64,000 bases of DNA, from assembly GCA_946555345.1 (NCBI GenBank), contig CAMNSS010000017.1:1-64000 (forward strand), read 5' to 3'. Source of the stretch: an uncultured Eubacterium sp. Its GTDB lineage: Bacteria > Bacillota > Clostridia > Peptostreptococcales > Anaerovoracaceae. Shown here piece after piece: positions 35,894 through 43,835 of the stretch. The notes under the pieces are model-generated. The model was not told where the DNA came from. It did not search any database and saw nothing but the letters and a program-made list of their open reading frames with translations. Positions within the stretch are counted from its first letter, which is position 1. Each line of letters starts with the position of its first letter. The translations under genes were made by a program, and so were the position numbers.

Positions 35894-37448
35894 CGCCGTC
35901 ACCTCCCCCAAGCTTTGTCATCATCATGCCGATCTCGTTTTTATCCGCCCTCCTGCCATCGACGATCCCGCTCACCTTCCCGCCGCAGAGGACGAGAATC
36001 CTATCGCTCAGCTCCATGAGAACATCGAGATCCTCCCCGACGTAAATCACCGCCACGCCCTTTTTCTTCTGCTGGTTGAGCAGGTCATAAATCGTATACG
36101 ACGAATTGATATCAAGCCCGCGGACGATGTAAGCCGAAAGCAGCACGGTCGGGGAAGAAGCGATTTCCCGTCCCACCAGCACCTTCTGCACATTGCCGCC
36201 TGAAAGCTTCCGCACGGATGTGGAAAGGCTCGACGTACTGATTTCCAGCTCATCTACCACCTTTTCCGCCAGCTTCCTCGGCGTCTTGCGATCCGTAAAG
36301 AAGGATTTTCCCTTTCGGAAAGAACGGAGCATCATATTATCCGTAAGATCCATATTGCCGACAAGCCCCATTCCCAGCCTGTCTTCGGGGACGAAGGAAA
36401 GGGCAACGCCCATCGCCGCAATGCGGAGCGGGTCTTTGCCGATCAGGGAATCAGCTTCCCCCTGGTCGTCGATATAGTCTATCGTCCCGCTGAGAACGGG
36501 CTGCAAGCCTGCGATTGCCTCCAAAAGCTCTTTTTGCCCGCAGCCGGAAATCCCGGCGATTCCGAGGATTTCCCCCGAATTGGCGGTGAACGAAACATCA
36601 TCCAATTTCAAAATTCCATCGGCGCTTTTTACCGTAAGACCTTCTACTTTGATGCGCGGCTTCGGATCGACGGGTTCCGGCCTTTCGATATCGAGCTTGA
36701 CCATCCTGCCGACCATCATGTTGGTCATTTCCTGCTCGTTCGTTTCAGCGGTGACCATTTCCCCGATAAATTCGCCCTTGCGCAGCACTGCCACGCGGTC
36801 TGAGATTTCCAGCACTTCATGAAGCTTATGCGTAATAATGACGACGGTTTTTCCCGCTGCCTTCATATTGCGCAGCACGGTGAAGAGCTTTTCCGTCTCC
36901 TGCGGCGTAAGCACCGCCGTCGGCTCGTCGAGGATAAGGATATCCGCACCACGGTAAAGAACCTTGACGATTTCCACCGTCTGCTTCTGGGAAACCGACA
37001 TATTATATATCTTTTGCTGTGGATCGATATCGAACTCATACAGCTCGCAAATGCTGCGTATTTTTTCAGCCGCCTTTTTTAAATCCAGCTTTCCCTCTTC
37101 CTTGAGCCCGAGCACGATATTTTCTGCCGCCGTAAACACATCGACCAGTTTGAAGTGCTGGTGGATCATGCCGATGCCGTAATCAAAGGCTTCCTTCGGC
37201 GAATGGATGGAGGCCAGCTCCCCATTGATGTAGATTTCCCCTCCATCGGGATAATAAATCCCGGAAAGCATATTCATCAACGTGGTTTTCCCACTGCCGT
37301 TTTCGCCGAGCAGCGAGAGGATTTCCCCACGGTAAATATCGAGATTAACTTTTTCATTAGCCTTTACCGTGCCGAACGTCTTCGTGACGTCCCGCATCGA
37401 TACGGCCACCTGCCTATCGGACAAACAAATCAACACCTTTCTTTCCAT
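35877..37448 (-). CDS. Nucleoside-type ABC transporter ATPase (NupO-like, two cassettes)
   Basis: 523 residues with two ABC modules. Module 1 has the Walker A GENGSGKT near 50, signature MSVSQKQTVEI and Walker B ILILDEPTAVLTP. Module 2 has a degenerate Walker A (GISGCGQKE), signature LSGGNVQKVLVGREI and a modified Walker B/D-loop VLLSAYIVRGLDI. This one-active, one-degenerate arrangement is typical of the sugar/nucleoside subfamily. The annotated ATG is 8 bases from a 19-bp hairpin; a TTG nearer the conserved domain (about residue 9) is an alternative start with AAAGGTG upstream. Confidence 0.9.
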   Translation of the reverse strand: MERKVLICLSDRQVAVSMRDVTKTFGTVKANEKVNLDIYRGEILSLLGENGSGKTTLMNMLSGIYYPDGGEIYINGELASIHSPKEAFDYGIGMIHQHFKLVDVFTAAENIVLGLKEEGKLDLKKAAEKIRSICELYEFDIDPQQKIYNMSVSQKQTVEIVKVLYRGADILILDEPTAVLTPQETEKLFTVLRNMKAAGKTVVIITHKLHEVLEISDRVAVLRKGEFIGEMVTAETNEQEMTNMMVGRMVKLDIERPEPVDPKPRIKVEGLTVKSADGILKLDDVSFTANSGEILGIAGISGCGQKELLEAIAGLQPVLSGTIDYIDDQGEADSLIGKDPLRIAAMGVALSFVPEDRLGMGLVGNMDLTDNMMLRSFRKGKSFFTDRKTPRKLAEKVVDELEISTSSLSTSVRKLSGGNVQKVLVGREIASSPTVLLSAYIVRGLDINSSYTIYDLLNQQKKKGVAVIYVGEDLDVLMELSDRILVLCGGKVSGIVDGRRADKNEIGMMMTKLGGGDGDAQTE

Positions 37449-37456
37449 ATTCTTTG

Positions 37457-37499
37457 CACCCCTCGCCCTGCGCTTAGCTAAAGCGCAGGGCGAGGGGTG
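37457..37499 (-). promoter_or_regulatory. 19-bp perfect hairpin at the ATPase gene start
   Basis: Perfect 19-base arms (37457-37475 and 37481-37499) with a 5-base loop, ending 8 bases before the ATPase ATG. The only purine-rich Shine-Dalgarno candidate for that ATG (GAGGGGTG) is inside the stem. There is no T-run. It probably limits ATPase translation or stabilises the upstream mRNA end. Confidence 0.7.
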
Positions 37500-37805
37500 T
37501 TTCCTGCAAGTGGTCGAAATGCATCACAATAGCATCCAAAACCTTGGCATCACGCCTCGGCAGCTAATCCGCATCACGATCCAGACACTGCCCCGCACGC
37601 CGCCGCCAGCATAACAAAGCAAACGCTACGCACTGTTGCCAGCCTAAACGGTCTTCACGCACGCCGCCAGCCATCACAGTCCAAATACCATGCCGCCAGC
37701 CAAAGCTCCCCATATTGCACAAAAAATCACATCCTGCGCCAACCCGCCAGACGCCCAGGCCTGTCCTTTTCTCTGCAATACCTGCTACAAAATGGCATAC
37801 ACCAC
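37500..37805. other. Gap between binding protein and ATPase genes
   Basis: About 300 bases without a gene, containing degenerate repeats of a GCCGCCAGC-type motif (about 37600-37700). No riboswitch or promoter was recognised. Confidence 0.4.
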
Positions 37806-37830
37806 GAAAACCCCGGGCAAGCCGGGGCTT
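37806..37830 (-). terminator. Terminator/attenuator after the binding-protein gene
   Basis: A short GC-only stem, CCCCGG (37811-37816) with CCGGGG (37822-37827), then TTTTC on the minus strand, about 20 bases after the stop at 37850. It would make the binding protein more abundant than the downstream transporter parts. Confidence 0.75.
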
Positions 37831-37849
37831 TCTCTGGCGTATCTATGCG

Positions 37850-39058
37850 TTAGAATTTTGTATCCAGCAATACAATGTCGTCGATCTTGAGATCGAAATA
37901 CGGAGCTGACCTGAACTCTGATTCGAGGAATGCGCCGTCCTTGATAACCTCTGTATCCGGCGTGTAGTCCGCATCCGTGTCTACGTCCGCCTGATACGAG
38001 TCAAGCGTCTTTCCTTCCACCGTAAACATCGACGTATCGAAGACCTTGAGTTCGCCTGCTTCGAGTTTAGCCTGGGCTTCTTCGATCGCCTTCGCTGTTC
38101 CTTCCGCAGCGACATCTTCATTAATGTCCGTCAGTACAACCGAGCCTGTTGCCAGTGTGCCTGTCCAATCTGCATCGATCGCTTCACCGTCCATCGCAGC
38201 CTTGATCGCATATTCGTAATACGGCGTCCAATCAATTCGGGATGAAACGATAAAGGTTTCCGGGCAAGCATCCTTCGTGCTTCCATTGTAGGATACGTTC
38301 GGAACGCCTTTGCTTTCACATGCTGTCGGTGCGCCCATCGAATCAGCGTGCTGTGAAATCAGGACGCAACCATCGTTGATCAGCTTGTTGGCAGCTTCCT
38401 TTTCGAGCGCTTCATCGTACCATGAGCCTGTGAAGGTTACTTCCATCGTAGCCGATTCGCAAACCGAACGCGCGCCCAGGAAGAAGGATGTGTATCCTGA
38501 TACGACTTCCGCATATGTGAATGCACCGACATAACCGAGCTTTGCCTGATCTGCGGTAATGTCCCCAGCTTCGATCATTTCATTGATCTTCATTCCGGCA
38601 GCGATTCCTGCGAGGTATCTTCCTTCATAAATGGAAGCAAACGCATTGTGGTAATTGTCAAGCCCTTCCGTGTGTGCCTTCGTTCCCGTTGAGTGGCAGA
38701 ACTGCACGTCAGGGAAATCCTTCGCCGCCTGGATCATGAAATCTTCATGGCCGAACGAATCGGCAAAGATGATTCCGCAGCCAGCGTCAACCAGTTCAGC
38801 CGCTGCATCATAGCACTCTTGCCCTTCCGGGATATTCGTCTTGATCACTGCTTCCACATTGAGGTTTTCACATGCAGCATTCGCAGCATCAATAAAGTTC
38901 TTGTCATAGGTTGAGTTTTCGTCATGCAAGCAGATAAATCCAACCTTGAACGCCGCATCCCCCGAATCATCCCCGCCAGATCCGCATCCTGTCAGCGTTA
39001 CTGAAAATGCAAAGATCATCATGAACGCAAGTACCAACGATAATACTTTTTTCTTCAT
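37850..39058 (-). CDS. BMP-family substrate-binding lipoprotein
   Basis: 402 residues from the ATG at 39056-39058 (AAGGAGG). Signal peptide with lipobox VTLTGC, lipidated Cys near residue 25, then a Gly/Asp linker. The mature part is a BMP/PnrA-like fold: FKVGFICLHDENSTYDKNFIDAA, AGCGIIFADSFGHEDFM, HNAFASIYEGRYLAGIAAG, VLISQHADSMGAP and VPNVSYNGSTKD. BMP proteins bind nucleosides for ABC import. First gene of the operon binding protein - ATPase - permease - permease. An in-frame extension to 39199 has no binding site and is not used. Confidence 0.92.
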   Translation of the reverse strand: MKKKVLSLVLAFMMIFAFSVTLTGCGSGGDDSGDAAFKVGFICLHDENSTYDKNFIDAANAACENLNVEAVIKTNIPEGQECYDAAAELVDAGCGIIFADSFGHEDFMIQAAKDFPDVQFCHSTGTKAHTEGLDNYHNAFASIYEGRYLAGIAAGMKINEMIEAGDITADQAKLGYVGAFTYAEVVSGYTSFFLGARSVCESATMEVTFTGSWYDEALEKEAANKLINDGCVLISQHADSMGAPTACESKGVPNVSYNGSTKDACPETFIVSSRIDWTPYYEYAIKAAMDGEAIDADWTGTLATGSVVLTDINEDVAAEGTAKAIEEAQAKLEAGELKVFDTSMFTVEGKTLDSYQADVDTDADYTPDTEVIKDGAFLESEFRSAPYFDLKIDDIVLLDTKF

Positions 39059-39649
39059 TTCTTTCCTCCTTAAAGCTGAAATGTTTAGATAAATGAAACA
39101 AAGACAGGCTGATAACCTGTCCGCCAATTTCCACGGTGTGAACCATTGTCCCGGGGGAGTCCATCTGTTCTGGCATGCAAACTGCGGACAAACCGCCAAG
39201 CCGCAACATAAACTGTGAATCCGCCCAAATCAACCAATAGTCGTAACTAAGGCGTTACGGTAGACACGCACTATCCATCTCTCCGTGCTTATACTGGCTT
39301 TTCTCATGATGGTATTGAACCATACATTGAGTTTAACCCCTGAATTTAGCAGTGTCAACAAAAATTCGAGCGCATTCGCAAAATTTTGTCCCTGCCCCCA
39401 GGGCTTGGCAAGCAGCAGCGCAAGCCGTCCCGCGGCTTCATCGGAAGGCGGCCGTGCGATTTTGTAATTTATTACGCTAATGCGTTATCATGTCAAGCCA
39501 AACATTCCTCTGCCGTTGCCGTCAAATCCTGGCGTCCTGGGGCTTCCTATAACGGCGGTCCTGTGTTTTTGCAATTTATCATAATGATGCACTGTCTTGT
39601 TATCGCACTATTGCGCTAACGTGCCGTTGTGCCAGACCGAGCCTTCCTC
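39059..39649. other. Long gap upstream of the BMP operon
   Basis: About 590 bases without a gene. A small hairpin GACAGG/CCTGTC lies at 39103-39121 on the leader. I looked for a purine riboswitch core on the minus strand because of the transporter's likely substrate and did not find one. Promoter elements were not clear. Confidence 0.4.
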
Positions 39650-40486
39650 TTATCCTGCCGTCTCCCCCTGGCATCCAGGGCAATACACGCTGCTCCTGCC
39701 GGAAACGACAATGCGGCAAAGCGTCCTCCCGCATTTCGGGCAGGATTCCCCCGCATGGCCATAAACTTGCAGGAACGGCGTGTTGCGGTAATCCTTTCCT
39801 TTTGTTTGCAGGTATTCTTCCGGTGCAATCTCATTCTTTTCAATAAAAAATGACAGCCGCTGCGGGATAATCCCTGCAAGGCGTTCCCAATCCTTGCCCG
39901 CTAAACGATTCGCAGGACACGCAGGGTAAATCCCAACGGTAAACAAAATCTCATCCGAATAAATATTGCCGATCCCCGCCACGATGCTTTGATCCAACAA
40001 ACAGTCCTTGACTGCCCGCTTCCGTTTCCCCATATGCTCTTGCAGAAACGCCCCGGTCAGCGCAGGATCAAACGGCTCTATACCCAATTTGGAAATTCCG
40101 CTGTATGTATCCGCTTCATCTTTTCGCAAAAGCCAGAACCGCCCGAAGCGGCGCGTATCGGAAAAGCGCAGCTCTTTTGCATTGTCCAGGCGGAAGACAA
40201 GATGCGTGTGCTTTTCTTCGGGAAAATCCAGCGGCGCAAGGAGCAGTCCGCCCGTCATGCGCAAGTGCAGGATGATGCGGCTGCCGTTATCCAAGAAGGC
40301 CATCAGGAATTTTCCCCTGCGCCCCATGCCGCAAATCGTCCTGCCCATAAGGCTTTTGCGAAATCCGCCTTCGCCCGGGTGAGCGATGATTTCCGGGCGT
40401 CTTATCATCAGCCCTGTGATCGAACGCCCCCGGATTTGCGGTTCTATCACTCGTTTAACGGTTTCAACTTCTGGAAGCTCCGGCAT
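39650..40486 (-). CDS. fpg: Formamidopyrimidine-DNA glycosylase
   Basis: 278 residues starting MPELPEVETVKRV, the conserved N-terminus whose Pro2 is the catalytic nucleophile. The ATG at 40484-40486 has AAGGAGG upstream; the longer frame is spurious. Other features: LHLRMTGGLL, TRRFGRFWLL, IVAGIGNIYSDEILF (H2TH region), then the zinc finger CPKCGR...VYCPGC near the C-terminus. It excises 8-oxoguanine and ring-opened purines. Monocistronic as far as can be seen. Confidence 0.96.
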   Translation of the reverse strand: MPELPEVETVKRVIEPQIRGRSITGLMIRRPEIIAHPGEGGFRKSLMGRTICGMGRRGKFLMAFLDNGSRIILHLRMTGGLLLAPLDFPEEKHTHLVFRLDNAKELRFSDTRRFGRFWLLRKDEADTYSGISKLGIEPFDPALTGAFLQEHMGKRKRAVKDCLLDQSIVAGIGNIYSDEILFTVGIYPACPANRLAGKDWERLAGIIPQRLSFFIEKNEIAPEEYLQTKGKDYRNTPFLQVYGHAGESCPKCGRTLCRIVVSGRSSVYCPGCQGETAG

Positions 40487-40856
40487 TGCGTGTCCCTCCT
40501 TTCGCATGAAAAAAGCAAATTGTACGCTCGGCGTTGCGGCATTGCCATATTGCGCCCCCTTTCCTCCTTTCACATAAATCAGCAACTCTGGCCGTCCACC
40601 TTCTGCGGTGCTGCAGCGTTGCACCAGCGTCATATCGCATTCTCCCTTGCCAGCCTCCGCATAGGCGGCAGCCCTGACCGTCCTCCCGCTGTTTACATTG
40701 CGAACGGCCAACTTAAAGTAATCCGCTGTTTCCCAAAATGCAGCATGACAATCATAAAAATAATCCACTGTTGCTTTTCAAGGCAGAATGCGGCTTGGAG
40801 AAGCTAGCTCGATCCCAGGCTGCCGCCTCCGATTCCATCCCCAAACCCCGGACGCT
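40487..40856. other. Gap around fpg; no separate gene
   Basis: About 370 bases. Open frames here are extensions or shadows of fpg and the DUF1848 gene. No promoter or structured RNA was recognised. Confidence 0.4.
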
Positions 40857-41780
40857 TCATCGCTTTGCCGCTTTGCGGAAAGACTTCTGGACGCCTTGCG
40901 TAATGATATCATCCGGCTTTACCTTACCAATCAGTAAAGGGGACGCAGGATCATGCGCCTTGTAATTTTCGATTGCTTTCTGCGGATTTTTGTTGGCATA
41001 ACAATACTTGCACCCGTTCGGACAGCTATCATAAGCGCCGATATCACGGGTTTCTATGCAGTGGCAGCCCTGGCGCGCGCCCTTGTGTTTTAAGGACTTA
41101 AAATCAATGCCGTTCGCACCGCCCAAAATATCAAGCGTCATGCAGCCCGCAGGATGGATTCCATAACGGGAAAAATCCCCATTAATCCCGCATGTCTGGA
41201 TAAAAATCCCATGCCGCCTGGCAATCGCACCCAGCCCCTTCGCCAGCGTATCCATATCCCGTTCCGACATGATGATAAGCTCCGGCATATTGTATTCTAC
41301 CTTTTTATACATCTCCACAAAGCTAAAGATGCACCTGTCGATATGCGGCGCAAGCTTTTCTGCCATCCGCTCAAAGGTGGCAAAGTGCCGCTCAATGGTG
41401 TAATCCTTCGTCAGCAAAACAGGATCATACCGCCAAGCAACACGCTCTTTTCCCACCACCCCTGATAGCTTGGCCAGCGTCTCCATGCTTTCTGCAATCC
41501 CCGGCACGCCTGGCTCAACGTCCTTTCCATAAGCAGTAATCGTATAGTAAAAGTAAGCCGGAAACCTATCTGTAATTTCATGCAAATGCGGCAGGACCGG
41601 CTTGTAGTTTTTCGAGCAAAACACGACGCAGTCCACCAGCTCAGGCGTGAGCGCATAACGTGATACTTTGCCAGGAAAAAGCGGATTGCGTGAAAGGGCA
41701 TACCCTTCCGAAAAACGCCGCAAAAGCCAATCCGTATAATATTGCACGATATCTGTCCTGCCACCAGTATTGATAATCAT
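40857..41780 (-). CDS. DUF1848 family protein
   Basis: 307 residues from the ATG at 41778-41780 (AAGGAG, 7 bases). It has the DUF1848 layout: an early SGGRTDI-like INTGGRTDIVQYYTDWLLRRF, RYALTPELVDCVVFCSKNYKP, YYTITAYGKDVEPGVP, WRYDPVLLT, FSFVEMYKK, then a Cys cluster CHCIETRDIGAYDSCPNGCKYCYAN. The CxxGCxYCYA block looks like an Fe-S binding site of radical-SAM-like proteins, which this family resembles. Function is unknown. It is followed after 67 bases upstream by the polyferredoxin-like gene. Confidence 0.8.
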   Translation of the reverse strand: MIINTGGRTDIVQYYTDWLLRRFSEGYALSRNPLFPGKVSRYALTPELVDCVVFCSKNYKPVLPHLHEITDRFPAYFYYTITAYGKDVEPGVPGIAESMETLAKLSGVVGKERVAWRYDPVLLTKDYTIERHFATFERMAEKLAPHIDRCIFSFVEMYKKVEYNMPELIIMSERDMDTLAKGLGAIARRHGIFIQTCGINGDFSRYGIHPAGCMTLDILGGANGIDFKSLKHKGARQGCHCIETRDIGAYDSCPNGCKYCYANKNPQKAIENYKAHDPASPLLIGKVKPDDIITQGVQKSFRKAAKR

Positions 41781-41847
41781 CAAAATCTCCTTTTCCCTGC
41801 GGCCGCCGCTTCTATCCTGCAAGCGGGTTTCGCTGTCCTCAAAAGTA

Positions 41848-42666
41848 TTAAAGCGCATCCTTCGGACAATTCCTAGCGCATTCAAAACAAAGGATGCATT
41901 CTGTCCCATTCTTTCGGTTTCGGGAGTTGTCCGTCATATCCACGTCCATCGGACAGATTCTTTTGCACTTGCCACAAGACACGCATTTGCTTTTGTCGCA
42001 AGTAACCCGAAGCAGCGAAAAATAACTCATCGGCTTTAAAAATACCGTAATCGGGCATATGTATTTGCAAAACGCACGATTGTCCTGAAAGGCAAAAGCC
42101 AATAAGATTCCAGACGCATAGTACAGCACATTTCCTATGATAAACGCCCAAAACATGATTCTCTCAATGTTTCCGGCCTGCGCAAGGAATAATGCTGCAA
42201 CAAACAGAAACGAAGCCGCAAATGTAAGATACCTGATCCACCCAAGCCGTTTCCTTGGCGCCGCTGGGACCTTGTAGGGGAGAAAGTCAAGCGCCATCGC
42301 CGTCCAGCAAGCATAACCGCACCAGCCCCTGCCGAACAGCAGCGGCCCAAAAATCTTAGCGACTGCATAATGGATCGTCGCCGCTTCAAAGACCCCGGTA
42401 AATAAATAATACCAGAACCCCTCGATCTGCATATTCTCACCGCTGGCAAGCCCCAGGTAAATGAGCATATAAAGCCCTACGAGAAGCTGGGTAATGCGCC
42501 GCGCATGTTTGTAATTCCTAAGAAACAAGAAAATGCCTAACGCTATGGAAATGCCTATATAGAGGAAATTGAACAAATAAAACAGGTTATCCATGGCCTG
42601 CCAAAGCACGACCGCTAGCGTCCCAAATATCGCCAGTATCATCACTGGCAACAAATATTGTTTCAT
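41848..42666 (-). CDS. Membrane 4Fe-4S polyferredoxin-like protein (NapH/CcoG-like)
   Basis: 272 residues. About six membrane helices, with FGRGWCGYACWTAMALDFLPYK and AFCKYICPITVFLKPM between them (both CxxxCP-like redox motifs), then two C-terminal ferredoxin clusters: CDKSKCVSCGKCKRICP and CILCFECARNCP. It belongs to the 4Fe-4S binding domain family that moves electrons from or to membrane partners. No partner dehydrogenase is adjacent, so its pathway is unknown. Confidence 0.85.
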   Translation of the reverse strand: MKQYLLPVMILAIFGTLAVVLWQAMDNLFYLFNFLYIGISIALGIFLFLRNYKHARRITQLLVGLYMLIYLGLASGENMQIEGFWYYLFTGVFEAATIHYAVAKIFGPLLFGRGWCGYACWTAMALDFLPYKVPAAPRKRLGWIRYLTFAASFLFVAALFLAQAGNIERIMFWAFIIGNVLYYASGILLAFAFQDNRAFCKYICPITVFLKPMSYFSLLRVTCDKSKCVSCGKCKRICPMDVDMTDNSRNRKNGTECILCFECARNCPKDAL

Positions 42667-42725
42667 CCTGAGCCTCCCAAAACCCTGGTTTCCCTTCCAT
42701 TCATTTTTTCAATGCGTCTTTCCAG

Positions 42726-42822
42726 CAAACCGAGGATTGCCGCTTTCCATACAGCGCCCCGGCAAACCGGGAATTGCCGTTTTCCATACAGCTCCCTGAC
42801 AAGCCAAGGATTGCCGTTTTCC
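42726..42822. repeat. 37-bp tandem repeat, 2.6 copies
   Basis: Copies at 42726-42762, 42763-42799 and 42800-42822 share the core GATTGCCGTTTTCCATACAG with a few changes. They fill the gap between the MBL and polyferredoxin genes, upstream of the latter. Confidence 0.88.
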
Positions 42823-42875
42823 CCAAATCACAAAAATAATACTAGGTTTTCTGCAAATGCGTATTCATAACAAGA

Positions 42876-43457
42876 TTACGCAAAACGTTTTTCGCCTATA
42901 TGCGCATAATGCACGATTTTCGGCTTGTAACGCATAATATGCGCCCAGTCGCTTTGCAAATCCGCATTTTCCCCATATGCATCAAGGTATTCGATCGGCT
43001 CTAAGTCCCCCACAACGCAAATACCATTATCCAAAATAACGGATATGCTGTCCCTGCTGTGGCTTGGCGTTGGAATAATCTCCCCTGCAATCCCCAGTTT
43101 CGCAAGGAACGTCCGGCTCTGCCCGCAAGTGATGCAGACAGCGCCTTTTTCATCAATCGGATCGTACCTTAAATGTTTTTCCCGCTTAAAAATGCCATCC
43201 GCAAAATGCACATACGGAAGCTGGCTGTCAATGAGCAGCAGGCCGGCTCCCATTTTGGCAAGCGTTCCGACAAGCCCGATATGGTCGGGATGGTAGTGCG
43301 TCGCCAAAACGTAAGTGATATCAGCCAAAGATAAATGATTTTCTTTTAGCGCTTTGTAGAATGCGGGCAATGTCCCCGCATAATCCGTATCGATCAATAA
43401 GCCGCTTCTTCCGCGTACGAAATAGGTGTTTGTATTCCCATAGCGCAATCTTACCAT
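42876..43457 (-). CDS. MBL-fold metallohydrolase
   Basis: 193 residues from the ATG at 43455-43457 (GGGAG, 7 bases; an in-frame GTG directly precedes). Metal-site motifs are ATHYHPDHIG near 53-62, PTPSHSRDSISV, VVGDLEP and a final VHYAHIGEKRF. Shorter than glyoxalase II and lacking its C-terminal domain. Substrate unknown. It stands alone between two repeat-bearing gaps. Confidence 0.82.
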   Translation of the reverse strand: MVRLRYGNTNTYFVRGRSGLLIDTDYAGTLPAFYKALKENHLSLADITYVLATHYHPDHIGLVGTLAKMGAGLLLIDSQLPYVHFADGIFKREKHLRYDPIDEKGAVCITCGQSRTFLAKLGIAGEIIPTPSHSRDSISVILDNGICVVGDLEPIEYLDAYGENADLQSDWAHIMRYKPKIVHYAHIGEKRFA

Positions 43458-43835
43458 CACGATTCTCCCTTTTTATGAGCGTAATAAGCGGCAAACAAAA
43501 AACCTAGGCAAATGGAAAACGCATCTGGCGCAAGGGCAATCCAGAAAACAAAATCTCCGGCGCAAGGCCAAACGCAACCCAGCCCTTAGCAGAACATACA
43601 GGCCTTCACTTTCCATTGCCATCATGTTTTAATAATATTCTAGCACGAAACGGTACATTTATCGATTCGTTTCTATCAATAAAGTGTGCAAGACGAAACC
43701 GAAGATTCCTTTGCACATATGCCGCCAGCTTCAGGTCGGCGCTTCGCAAGGCGCTTTCTTTGCCTTTTTGCCCCAGCTTTAGCTGGCTGGGCAAAACGGA
43801 CAGCGCAGGTGAAATTCCGCCATATCGCATCTGCC
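43458..43835. other. Gap with degenerate 32-bp repeats
   Basis: About 380 bases without a gene. Two GGCGCAAGG-centred units about 32 bases apart occur around 43525-43582. No terminator was evident after the ECF operon. Confidence 0.45.

Noticed and set aside
37457-37499. Intrinsic terminator before the ATPase gene
   Set aside because: The stem is perfect but has no T-run, and it overlaps the translation start region, so a regulatory or stabilising hairpin is more likely.
39059-39400. Purine riboswitch before the nucleoside-type transporter
   Set aside because: No conserved purine-aptamer loops or flanking TATA-type core segments found on the minus strand; only a small hairpin is present.
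40487-40768. N-terminal extension of Fpg by 94 residues
   Set aside because: Fpg needs Pro at its mature N-terminus, and AAGGAGG sits right before the MPELPE start, so the extension is not translated.
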